A DNA stretch of 64,000 bases, from the NCBI GenBank assembly GCA_000727475.1, contig KL647289.1, positions 5,026,019-5,090,018 on the forward strand. The letters run 5' to 3'. The stretch is from Sarcocystis neurona. Lineage: Eukaryota > Apicomplexa > Conoidasida > Eucoccidiorida > Sarcocystidae. Below, piece by piece: positions 14,601 through 26,600 of the stretch. Below the pieces are notes generated by a model. That model had not been told where the DNA came from and searched no databases. It saw nothing but the letters and a program-made list of their open reading frames with translations. The stretch's first letter is position 1; each line of letters opens with the position of its first letter. The translations under genes were made by a program, and so were the position numbers.

Positions 14601-17600
14601 CTACTGCTCTTTGCAGCAGCAGCCGGAGTGGCAGCAGGGGGCCGCATCTGCAGTCCTGCTGCAGCAGAACCTGCTGCAGCGCGTGCAGGGGGAGTACTTC
14701 TCATTCTCCCTTTTCTATCAAAGCGCAGCGCCTCTGGAGCATTTGTGTACGTGGTCCCTTGATTATAAGACGAAAGCTGTCGCTGCAGCTGCTGCCTCCA
14801 GACTTCCTGCTTGTCAGCGGCAAGAGCTGCGGCCCAGGAGGCGCAGTTCGCAGCCGCAGCAGCAGCCCCGCCGCGGTGGCCTCCAGCAGCCAATCCCCAG
14901 GCAGACGCAGCAGCAGACGCGGCACCTGCAGGCGCAGGCGCACCGGAAGCAGCGGAAAGCGGAAGCGGAGGAAACGCAGCGGCCGCCCACGGTGCCGCTC
15001 CGGCAGCAGCAGCCCAGCAGGGCAAGGCAGCAGCAGCAGCAGCAACATCAGCAGAACCTGCTGGAGAAGAGGACTGGGACGAAGAGAAAGCAGCAGCTCC
15101 AGCAGCAGGCAAAGGAGGCGACAACGTCGAACGCGCCGGCGAGGAGCCAGAAGCAGCAGCGTAAGCAGCGGCAGTCCAGGCAGGTGGGGCGTGGGGAGAA
15201 ACCGGGGGCGGACCGAGGACAGCAGCCGGTGCAGCAAGTCTTGTGGCGGCAGCGGAAGAAACAGCAGCAGAAGAAATGGAGGCGGGGGGCCAAGGAGCAG
15301 CAGCAGCCTGAAGGTGCTCGGTAGGATGAAGAACAAGAGCGCTGCCAAAGTCAGCGAGAGCCAGCAGCCAACGCAAGGGCCGGTACCTGTCCTTGCTGCT
15401 GCAGAAGACCAGCACGTTTGAAGCTTTAACGTCTGCAAGCCGCGCCACATCTGCTTCGCAGCAGCAGTGCAGAAAGGCGCCTCCACTGAGCAGCTGGGCA
15501 GCAAGAAACTTCGCCTCGAACTCGGTGAGGCCGGGGAAGCCGAGAAGTTCCAGCCACGTCAGTCGCTGCTGCTTCTCCTCTGGTAGCCCAGCAGTAGCAG
15601 CAGGACCAGGGGCAGAAGGCAGAGCAGCAACAGTAGCAGCATCACAAGGTAGAGCAGCGGAAGCTGACGTCAGAGCGGCAGAGGGGCACCCCCGGGGAGA
15701 CGAGGAGGCAGTCGCTGAAGCAGCAGAAGAACCAGCAGCAGCAGCCGCTGGAGGGAGGGCACCAGCAGCGAAGGGAGAGGAAAGGGCAGCAGGAGGGGAG
15801 GAAGTAGATGCAGTGACAAGGGACGCGCAGACGGCGGGAGCGGCGGACAATGCTGAGGAAGATGGAGCAGCTGCAGAAGAAGCAGGAGGCAGAGCAGCAG
15901 GGATGTCAGCAGCAGCAGAAGCAGCAGCTGTGGCAACGGAAGAGTAATTGGGGGCAGCACCCGCCGACGAAGAAGCATCACAAATATTTAGGGGCACCAG
16001 GTTAGCAGCAGAAGTAGCGTTGGTTGTCACTGTCTGCCTTTGCAGGAGCTGCTGCTGCTGCTCTGGCTCTTGGAGTTGCAACAGCTGCTGCTGCTTCCCC
16101 TCCTTTTGATCTTGCTGACGTCTTTGCTCTTCCTGCAGCTCCGGCTGTCTCTTCTCTTCCTCCTTCTGCTGTCGTTTCTCCTGCTGCGACTGCTGCAGAT
16201 GTTGCTGCGGGTGTTGCTCTGGCTGCTGTCGTTTCTGCTGCTTGCTGTCCCACCAGGCGAGCAGCAACTTGATTTTGGCTCTGCGAAGAAGGAGGCGTTT
16301 TAGCATGGCAAGAAGATCGCCCTGAGCCCTAGGCATGAGCAGCTGGAACCGTCGCAACGTCGGGGGGTTGCGCGGCTCTTCTTCCTGTTCCTCCGGCTGC
16401 TGCCGCTCGTCTGCTGCTGCTGCTGGTCCTCTTGCGGCACAGGTGTCGACACGCTTCCTCGGATTCGTCTCGCCCCTGGGGCGCCCGCGTTGTAGCAGCA
16501 GTTGTTGTTGCTGCTGCTTCCCCTCTCGCTGTAGGAGCTGCTGCTCCTGCGGCATCTGGCCCACGTGTTGCTGCTGCTGCAGCGGCGCGAAACCGTTGGT
16601 GTGGCGACGCGCCGGCGGAGAAGCAGCCTCGGAGGCGCTGCTTCTGCGGCTGCTGCTGTCTCCGGAGCTGCTGTGGCGCCGCGGTCCCCTGCACCTGCTG
16701 CAGCCGCTTTTGCTGCTGCTGCCGCTATTCTCCGTGCGGCTCGTGCGAGACGCGATAGGACGGACAACGTGTGCGTTGAAGTGCCGCATGAACGCTTCCT
16801 CCCGCAGAAACTGAAAGGGAGCTGCGGCCTGCGGCTTATATTCTTTGCATGCCAGAAGCACCGCATTTTCCTCATTACCCGCTCTTGCTGGTCCTGCGTC
16901 GTCGACTGCGGGTCGCCTGCTGCGGCCGCCCCTGCAGCACGTCGCACACCCGGGGAAGCACGCAAAGTTATACACGCAGCAATTTCTGCCGCAGCACTGC
17001 TCGCCCCACATCAGCGTCGCGTCCTCAATTGCTGCTGTTGCAGGAGTTGCTGGCGCTCCTTCCTTATCCGCTGCTGCCAGTGTTCTGCCTGCGCACGTCC
17101 GAAGAGCTGCTGCCGACTTTCCGCGTGCCGCGGCCGGTCTTCCTCCTGCGGCTGCTGTGCGGGGGCAGCGAGCAGCAGCGCCAGGGCACTGCTCGGCTGC
17201 ATCTTGTATACGACGCTGCGTCCGCCCTGCGGTTGCAGCGGCTGCTGCTGTCATTTCTTCTCCGTCGCCACGCTTTTTGGCTTCTGCTGCAGCAGCTCCT
17301 GCTCCTCCTCCTCGTCCACCCGCAGCCGTCTCGTGCAGCGTGCCTCCTCCAGCGTGTGTGGACAACGCGCTCGTCAATCGTCGGGGAGACGCAGGGGACA
17401 ACCTGCTGCTACCCCGTCTGCCTCTGCTGCTGTGGAATGAAGCTTCGGCGGCGCCACTACGAGAAAGGTCGCAGCAGGTGGCAGCAGCGCCCGAACCAGC
17501 AACAGCAGCAGCAATAGTAGCACCGTTGTCTCCGGCTGCAGCTAGTGGCACTCTGCCTGGTGCGTTCTGCTGCTCCTGTTCTCCACCTGTGCCGGGGGGA

Positions 17601-20600
17601 TCCCCCTGGTGAGTCTCACCCGGCTTTCCTTTTTGCTGCTGCTGTTGCTGTTGTTGCTCCTGCTGGCGCTTGTAGCGCTGAAGAGCGCGTAGCTGGCGTG
17701 CGGCTAGCTGCGACTGCAGGGAGCACCTGCTGCAGCAAGAAGCAGGCTGTGCGTCTCGCTTCCACCGCGCCTCGAAGACTTCCCCGAACGTTCCTCTCCC
17801 AAGACGAGCTGCGCGGCATACTTCGATCAACCCTACGTGATCCCACCACTCCTTTGACCAGCAGCTGCCGCAGCAGCAGTCCTGCGTTTTATTTTGCTGT
17901 TGCTGCAGACCGTCCTCACCTTTTCTCCGACTGACGCTACCGCTCTGCAAAGGCGAGCGGACAGAGCTCCTTCTCTGCTTCTCCAGTTGCTGCTCTCCCC
18001 TCTGAATTGTCTGAAGAGTGCTTCTGCTGCTGGCCCGGCTGCAGCTACTTTCGACGACGCAGTGGCCGGCTTGTTGCTGCTTGTCTTCACGGCTGCTGTC
18101 CCGTTCCGCCGTGTGCACGGCAGTGTGTCCGCTGCCGCTGCAGCTGCTGCGCTGCTTGTTCTTCTCTCCTGCCGCTGCTACTCCGTCGCGGCTATTGCTG
18201 CCGATTCCCTCCTCTTCACTGCTGCTGCCCTGCGCACGCACCGAGGAGCAGCACCTGCAGCAACTGCAGCTGCAGCAGCAGTGGCACGAGTGTCGCTGCT
18301 CTGCACGTGGAAACGAACTCCCCACACGCTGCTGTGCAGTAGCAGCAGCAGCTGCCGCAGCAGACGTCTTCTCTCTGGCCCTCTCTGCAGCAGTTACAGT
18401 GGCATCTGTCTTCGCTTTGTCTGGTGCGATCCGCTGTTGTACCGCTGGGCCAGCAGCGTGTCCTACCCCCGCGCCGTGCGACCTCGGCATAGCAGCAAAA
18501 GCAGCAGCAGATTCAGCTGTAGCAGCAGCAGCAGTTGGAGAAGCCGCAGACGATGCGATAGGAGCAGAATAATCTAGGTGGTCAAGCGCCTGCGTCTTAC
18601 AGTCAGCACGTCCCTTGGCAGCCGCGGAAGCGGCTGCAGCAGCAGCAGCGGCACCCGCAACGGCACTCCCAGCCGACCCGGCGTCGTCAGCGCGAGGCGC
18701 ACCCGCACTCGCAGCGAACGCACCGGCAGCAGCAGCAGCAGCCGCAGCAGAAGAACAAGCAGAAGCTGCATCTGTTCTAGCGTTCTGCAGACTCTCTGTG
18801 GCACTGCAGCAGCTGGGCCCCAGCAACCCGTCGGTTGATGACCGCAGCCGGTATACGTGAGTGCTGCCGCGAACGTGACAGGCGCTGGTGCTCTCTCCGC
18901 AGCCGGAGACGTCGTCGTTAGGCGTGCTGCTGCCCCTGCTGATTCTTCTTTTGCTGCTGCGGCCGCTGGCGCTCCGGCGGCCACCACGGCCGCTCGAGTC
19001 TTCGACATTGCTCCTCCTCCCGCAGGGACGGTTGCTGCTGCTGCTTGTCGCACAGCTACTGCTGTCGCCCTTTTGATCACCGCTGTTTTTGCAGCTGCCG
19101 CTGGCATGTGTCACTGGTTCGTTTTGCTGCAGAGTGTCGCAGCAGATGCTGCTGTTAGTGGCGTTCACGTTGCTGCTGTTTTCGCTTTTGCTGCAGTCCC
19201 CTGCGCTACAGGGATCCCCGCTGCTGTCGTTGCTTTGCCTGTCGGGTCCGTCGCAGCTGCTGGTGTTCCTGCGAGTGACGACGCCTACGCTGCTGCAGGC
19301 CGTGCTGCTGCCTTCGCTTCTCCTTCGTGTGAGTCGCAGCGGCGAAGCAGTCCTCCTGTCTTCTGCGTCTTCTGCTGCTGTCTTGCTCCGCTGCTGCTGT
19401 CTCTCTGCTGTTTCCTCTGGGCTGTTGCTGCTGTTCCCAGCAGCCGACGTTTTTGCTGCTTGTGGTGCGCCTGCTGTTGCAGCAGACGCTGTCTCTCTTG
19501 CCACCACCTCTGCAGCAGCAGTTATTTTTCTCCCTTTCGAATTTGCTGCTGGTGCTGCTCCGCCTAGCCCCGCCGAAGGCGGTGCCGCCAGGTTCTTTCG
19601 CTCCGTCCCGTTTCCACCGTAACGTGTAAAGTAAACGTGCTGTGGCGACTGCTGCCGAGAAGCAGGTTTTCCTACCTGCTGCTCTTGCTGCTGCTGTCGT
19701 TCATGATGTCGCTGCTGGTCGGCCTGCTGCTGCTTATCGGTCTGCTGCTGCTGCAGCTGCTCCTCCTCCTCTTGCCCATTCGGTTGCTCTGGCGACAGCT
19801 GCTTTTGCTGGTGTGGGGTCTTCTGCTGCGGCAACTGCTGTTCTTCCTGTTTCTGCTGGAGGCTCCACACTTGCTCTTGCTCAACATGCTGCTTCTCCTG
19901 CTGTTGTTGCTGCTCACGTCCCCCCTGCTCGAACTGCTTCTCCTGCCGGCCGCCGTCCTCCTGCTCGACCTGATTCTGCAGCGGTTGTGGCTGCGCGTCT
20001 TTCTGCAGCTTCTCATGTTCTTGCTGCAGCTCATGCACCTGCAGCTCCTTGCGATCATCCGATTGCTGCTGCTGCTGTGCTGCTGCTGTTGCCTGCTGCT
20101 CACGTCGCTGCTGCACGTGCCGGGGCGTGCACGGCTGCTGCTGCGGTCTCCCCTCCTGTACTTCCTGCTGCCCCCGCGTCTGCTGCGTTTGCCCTGCCGG
20201 CTCAACCTCTAGCGGCCGTTGTTGCTGCGGCATGCGTACAAGTAGCGTGCTGCAGTTCGCGCGGCCTCTTCTCCTTCGCTTTCTCTGACCTCTGCTTTTG
20301 ACACAGACAGTATCTACTCTTCGCTGCGGCGGCGCCGCATCCGCCTCCTGCACCAGCTGCGGTCGTTCTTCGACGGGGCTTGTCCCAGCTACTTTATTGC
20401 ACCCTTCCGGCGACGACGAATGACCTGCCGCAGCAGACGACGCAGGGGAAGGGGAAGCAGCAAAAGAGGCAACAGCACGCGCCGGGGGCGACAAAGCTGC
20501 AGCAGCAGGGTTGCTAGCAGCTGGTTTACCTGGGCGAGCGTGTGGAGACACTGGCTCAGCAGCAGCAGCAGAAGGAAAAGCTTCGACTGGGTGAGCGGCA

Positions 20601-23600
20601 GAGCCTGTACTAGCAGCCACCGGTGCAGCAGCAAGAGACATAACGGTAGATACAGCTGAAAGAGAAGCTGCAGCCGCAGCAGATGTTGCAGCACCAGCAG
20701 CCCCAGCAGGCGCACCAGCATCAGCCGCGTCAACAGCAAAAGAAACGCCAGCGAAAGACCCAGTACTGTCGGGCCCACCCGGGGCAGACGCAGCAGCAGG
20801 AGGCGTAGTAGTCGCAGCAGCAGCAGGAGCAGCAGCAGCTGCAGACTCGGCGGCGCCCATGTGAGGGGCAGAGGTTCGTGCAGCAGGTTGAACGGGAGCT
20901 TCTTGTGGAAGACGGAGATCTGCTGCAGGAGTGGCAACAGCAGCTGCAGAACGAAGAGGAGAAGGTAGGCCTGGCCAGGCGGCAGCAGCACCTGCGTCGC
21001 GCAGTCGGGGCGAAGTGGCACCCGCAGACGAGGTAGCAGCCACTGCAGAGGCAGGAGAATCCTTCACAGCAGTAATAGACGAACCAAGAAGCGGAGGCAG
21101 TGACAAGACAGCCATTGCAACCCCCTGTTGCAGCGGTACGCGATGCTGCTGCTGCTGCTGTCTCCCCTCCTGTTCTTGATGCTGTCCAGAGGTCTGTTGC
21201 AGCTGCTGCTGTCCGAGCTGCTTCACCTCCTGTCGCTGTTGCTGCAACACAGCCGCCGCAGCTGCAGTAACATCGACAAGAGCACCGGGGAGGATAACGG
21301 ACACTGCTTTCGCTTGGCCAGCCGCTGCCGCTGTTGCTGCATGCGTTTCTCGTTCCACTGCGCTATGTGCGGTAAGGGGCAGCCGGTTGCTGCTCGGTTC
21401 CTCCTCTCCTTTTTCTCTGCGCTGAGCGGCTGCCTTCTGCTGTGCTTCTTCTGCTTCTGAAGCCGTTCTCGCTTCCCCCTCTGCTGCTGTTGCGCTTCCT
21501 GCTGCTGCGTCTCTTCGTCCAGCACCTGCTGCGGAAACCCCGCCGCCACCGTCTTTTCCTGCTGCAGAGGAAGCTGCTGCTGCATGCCGCGATGCTGCGG
21601 CAGCTGCTTGCGCGGTCCCGCTGCTTCCTGTTGCAGCATCTGCTGCCGTCCCCAACTGCGTCTCTGCAGCCACTGCTGCCGCAGCACTTGTACCTTCGCC
21701 GGTCCCCGCTGCTGCTGGGGCTGCTCCGCCAGGATGACACTTCTTCTCTTCTGCTTCCTCCGTCGCTGCTGCTGCTATTTGTCCTCTCTTCTCGAGTCTT
21801 ATTGCTGTCACTCGTTCCGCAGCAGCTGCTGCTGCTGCACAAACAGCCCGATCAGATGCTGCCGTCAAGTCCGTTGCAGCTTCTTCAGCTGCTGCTGCGG
21901 CTTCGGTCAAGAGGAACTCACTTGCTGCTGCAATGTCCCCTTCACGTGTTTTTCCTTCTTTGACTGCTGCTGCGTCTGCCGCAGCACCGCTCCTCGTCTC
22001 AGCAGGACCTGCAGCGACGATTTTCCTGGAGGTTCGATCTTCCCCTGCGGTGTCTGCTGTCACTTGCCACGTCTCTGTTACTGCCGCTGCTGCTGCTGGT
22101 AAAGCGCCACTCTTGTTTTCATTACTAAAGTTCGCGAGGGCTGAGGGTGATGTGGCCAATTTTCGTCCCGCTGCTGCTGCAGCAGCTTCCTCTCCTCGCA
22201 TCCGATCAGTCCTATTGGCTCCTGTTGAGGTAGCAGTTTCTTCTGCGGACGCCGCTGTTGTTGCCGGTGCTGCTGCTGCTGCGTTCCTGTCTCCTGCTGC
22301 TGCCGCTGACACCGCTGTTGCGCTTCTTGCGCCATCTTCACTCGCTGCCGTTGTTGCTGCAGCTGCTGCTGCCGCTTCTTCTTCCTCTCGTTCTTTCTCT
22401 GCCGCCGCTGCTGCGGTGTCTGCTGCCACCGGTCCTGCTGGTGCTGCTGCTGCCTCTCTTCGTCCACGCTCTCTCCGCATCACCTGTGAGGCGGAAGAAA
22501 AAGCAGCAGCAGCGACACGCACTTCTTCTGCTGTTGTTGGCAGCGCCTTCTCCCCGTCGTCTTTCTCCGGTGCCGCTTGTTCTACCTGCGTGTCTTTGTT
22601 CTGCGCCGCTGCCGTTGCGGGAGGAGCAGCAAGGGGAGCAGAAAGAGCAGCCTCTCGGCGGTCCTCTGCAACTGCTGCTGCTCTCGTCTCTCTCGCCGCC
22701 GCTGTCACACAGACAGGCGCACATGTTGCGTCTTTTGCTGCAGCAGCAGCAGCAATTTTTGAAGTGGCTCCCGTTGAAAAGCTCCCATCTTCCGCTGTGC
22801 TCTCCGTCGACGCTGGCGCTGCCGCGGCTTCGCCTGGTGAGAAGCTTTTCCGCTCTTCAGCTGCTGCTGGCGCTGCAGCAGCCGGAGACTCCTCGGATGC
22901 AGCGGCGGGCAAGACAGCAGCTTGCTCTGCAGCCGCAGCTGCTGCAGTTTCCGCCAGTTTTCCTCCTTCCGCTTTTGGTGCACGACCTGCTGCTGCAGTG
23001 AACGCGGAAAGACCTGCTGTTCCTGCTATCCCTCCTGCTGCTGCTTCCGCAATCTCGGCAGCTGTGAGCACTACAGCTCCTTTGTCGACGAGAGGAACCG
23101 CAGGAGGCTCTTCCTCCTCCTCCTCGCCTTTCTCTTCCTGTGCCCCCCCCTTTTCCTTCACCGCGCTAAAGTCCCCAGCATTCTTGCGTATTTCCATCTC
23201 CGCAGCAACAGCAGCCGTAGACTTCTGTGCTGCAGCCACGGGTCCAGCAGAAAAAATCTCCCCTTCCTGAGTAACAGCAGGAGCAGCAACAGTAGCGAGG
23301 ACCGTGCCTCGAGCAGCACGAGAAACAGTGCGCTCCACTTCCCCTGGAGAAGAAGTCACCGCAACGACACCAGCAGGTACCTGCTCCCCGTCCTTCGTGC
23401 CACCGGAAGAAGCAGCGGCATTCCTCCCCTTCTCGTCGGCGCGGCCGACAGCAGCGACCTGCTGCTGCTCTTCCTCAACAGCAGCGACAGCAGGACAGGT
23501 GGACCAAGTCTCTTTCACCGCAACAGCAGCAGCGGCAGAGGTCTGTCCAGCAGCAGCCGCAGAGGTCCGTCCCGCAGGTGCAGCAGACGTCCGTCCAGCA

Positions 23601-26600
23601 GCAGCAGCAGCAGCAGACGTCTGTGCAGCAGCAGCAGCAGGAGACGTCCGTCCAGCGGCAGCAGCAGTAGCCCGCATTATAATTTGAGCAACAGCAGGCG
23701 CGTCTTCTTTTACTGCGGCAGCCGAGAACGTCCGCCGAAGACTTCCGGCTGCCGCCGTTTCCTGCATTTCCCCATTTTCTTCTTCCGCCTGTTCTTCTTC
23801 TCTTTCTCCTTCTTCTCCTTCTCGTCTCTCTTCTCCCCCCGTTTCCTCTTCTTCTGCTTGAGCAGCGGTAGCTGGCGCAGCAGTTTCTGGTCGCATGGCT
23901 GCAGCTTCTTTGATTACGGATGGCGTGTGCTTCTCCCTTCTGTCTCTTGGGTCCCTTTGCTCTTCTCCGTTCTCCTCTTGCTTCCTTTCTTCCTTTTCTT
24001 CGGTCCCCACTCCCTCAGCTGCCCCTTTTCTGGCAGCAGAGGCCACGTTGAAAAGAGCTGCTGCTTCGCAGCCAGACAGCAGCAACGCACTGGCGTTCTC
24101 TTCCCTCTCTTTTCCGCCTTCTGCTGCTGCTGTTGAAGATTCCTGAAGAGTGTCGCCGGGCGTCGCAGGCACGCGGATGATAACTTCTTCTGAGGCTGTA
24201 GCCAGGGAGGAAGACGATGTAAAGGAGGAAGCAGCAGGCGCTGCTGCTACGCCACCTTGTTCTCTACTCAAGAAAGTCGCTCCGAGTCCTGCGCTTGCTG
24301 CTGCACTCTCCCCGTTTTCTGCTTGGGACATTTGTTGTTGAGCAGGTCGGGCCTCCTCGGCGTCGAAGCCGCAGGTCAGGATTCCTGTAATTGCTACTGC
24401 TGCTTTTTCTTCCAGCGCTGGTGTTGCGCGTGCTGCTGCTGCTCCTGCTGCTGACGCTGCTCCCGCGGTCTCCACCTTGTCGGCCGCTGTCGTTGCCGGA
24501 CCCGCTGCAACTGCCGCGGCGGGTGTAAATGCGGCAGCACCACCAGCAGCAGCAGCGTCACCATTGGCAGCAGGAGGGTCAGCAGCATCAGCAGCGGCGC
24601 AGGGTGTCATCGCCTGCGTCTTAGTACAAGCCGCTCCGGAAGCCAGCGCCCGTCGAAGATTCTCAAGTGTAGCGGCGGCCTCTTGGGCAAGTATCTCCCG
24701 GTGCGTTGCTGCCGTTGCTGCTGTACGTTGTCTCGTCTGTGCCGCTGCAGCCGCAACATCAGTGTCGCAAGCGGGTTGTGAGGCACCTGTTTCTTGGCCT
24801 GCAGCAGGGTCCGGCGGCGTAAGAACTGCACCAGCAGCAGCCTCCCCCACCCCAGCAGCAGCCCCTTCGCCCACAGCAGCAGCGTCAATAGTCGACTTCT
24901 CTCCAGCTTCGTCAGCAGTGCTTGCTGCGGCAGCTTGCGCAGCGGGGGAGTAAGGCGTTGTTGCTTCTTGCGTAGGTTGCTGCCGCATCAAAGGCGTCAC
25001 ACCGGCAGCAGCAGCGGAAGAGGCAGGGCTGCAGTAATCGGTCGTCTCCGTTGATCGCGCCGCTGCTGCTGCAACGGTCCGCGAGTTCAAAGCAGCAGCA
25101 GCAGCCGCAGCTGCAACAACAGCGTCATCACGAACAGCAGGCCCTGCTGTAGCGGGGTCCTGAACTGCAGATGCCGCAGCTGCAGCAGCAGAGGCATCAG
25201 CAGCAGATGCCGCCGCAGCGAAAGCGTCCGCAGGAAACGCTGAAGCAGCAGGGCTGGCAGCAGCAGATGCTGCAGACCCAGTAGTGTCAGGTTGACTCTC
25301 TGCAACCCCAAGCACCCGTTCGGGTGATACTTCCTTCTCCTTCTCAGAAGCAGCAGCAGGTGGTGGTGACCAGGCGCCGAGCTCCCCCGGGTTGCTCGCA
25401 GCAGCAAGCCGAGCGCATGCAGCAGCGTTGCAGTCGATGTCTCGGTCGTCGAGGTGACGCTGTGCAGCAGCAGCGCCGTCTGCAGCAGCGGCGTCGCTTT
25501 CTGCTGCCTGCCTGCCTTCTTCCGCACGTCTCTCACTGCCGTCTCCGTCTGGCAGTCGTTCGTCAAGTTCTCCCTTATTTTCCGTCGCTTCCTCAGAAGC
25601 CTGCCACTGGCCTAAAGTCGCCGGTGCTGCGGCGGCAGTCAATGGAGATCCCCGAGACCGCCCATGCGCTTCTTCTTCGGGTGTACAGAAACGGGGGCTT
25701 TCCAGAAGAGCTTCGGGTGTACGTACACCTAGCTCCAGTTCTCCAACGATGGGCGGCTTGCCTCTTCCACCGCAGTCTCCAGACGTGCTTCCGCTCTTGT
25801 CACGCTCTGCTTCGGAGGACGCAGCCGTTGTTGCTGCTGCGTCAGCTGCACTGCGCAGCAGCAACCTGCCTGCTGCTGCAGGCTGCATGCGCTGCTGCTG
25901 CAGTTCCTCTTCTTGTCGCTGACTTCCGCCAGGGTTGGGAGCTGAGCCCTTTCTCTTCTCCCGTCTCTGCTGCTGTGGTCGCTGCAACTCTTCTTGAACG
26001 TGATGGAGCTGCTGGCCACAAGATCGAAGACGCTTGTCCGCTCGCACCTCCTGCTGCTGCCGTTCGGCTTCCTTGTCCTGCTGTTCACCCGGCAGGTGCT
26101 GCTGTAGCTGCTGCTGCTTGACCTCCTGCGCCTTCAGCTGCCGACCGCGCTCCAGCGTCTCCTCGGCAGACTGCGGAGACACCTCCCGTGGACTGAAACT
26201 ATTTTTCGCGTCCGTTTGCTGCCGCCCTCTCCTCTGCTGTACCTGTTGCTCCTTCTGCAGTATCGACGCTTCACCAGGTGGCTGCTCCCCTGTTCTCGCC
26301 CGTTGTTGCTGCTGTCCCATCCCTTTCTGCTGCTGCGCGCCCTGCACTCCCATTTTTTGTTGCTTCTGCTCCTGCTGCTCCGCTTCTTCCGCCGGCCGTT
26401 CGTGCTCCACCTCATGCTGCTGCTGCCACCGTGGCTGTTGCCCATGCTGTTGCGTTTGCCGCTCTGCTCGCAACGGCTGACGCTGCTGTTGCTCTCTAGC
26501 CTCTTGTTGCTGTTGCTCTCTGGCCTCTTGCTGCTGCTGCTCTTCGATCTGCTGCCGCTGCTGCTCCTTCTTTGCCTCGTCTGCGGGCGGCGACGCGGGT

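Larger units (their letters stand above)
7819..17848 (-). other. Dispersed protein kinase catalytic domain
   Basis: Motifs in order, with positions and residue numbers from ATG 37,696: glycine loop LGRGTFGEV (17,803-17,777, residue 6,632); ATP-anchoring Lys in LLACKEYK (16,846-16,844, residue 6,951); helix C Glu in FLREEAF 15 residues later; hinge-like FQLLMPRAQGDLLAML (~16,340-16,290); catalytic loop LADVKASNVLVF with Asp 7,422 (15,433-15,431) and Asn (15,418-15,416); LADFGSAL (DFG 15,352-15,344); APE in TNAPEALRF (14,740-14,732); HADSWSFGVTLGEL with Asp 8,793 (11,320-11,318); and PERLLPAEALGHPWF in exon 2 (~7,863-7,818), holding the conserved Arg. The HRD motif reads LAD: His and Arg are replaced, the catalytic Asp is kept. 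A usual domain is 250-300 residues; this one covers about 2,790 because of insertions between subdomains. Confidence 0.85.
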
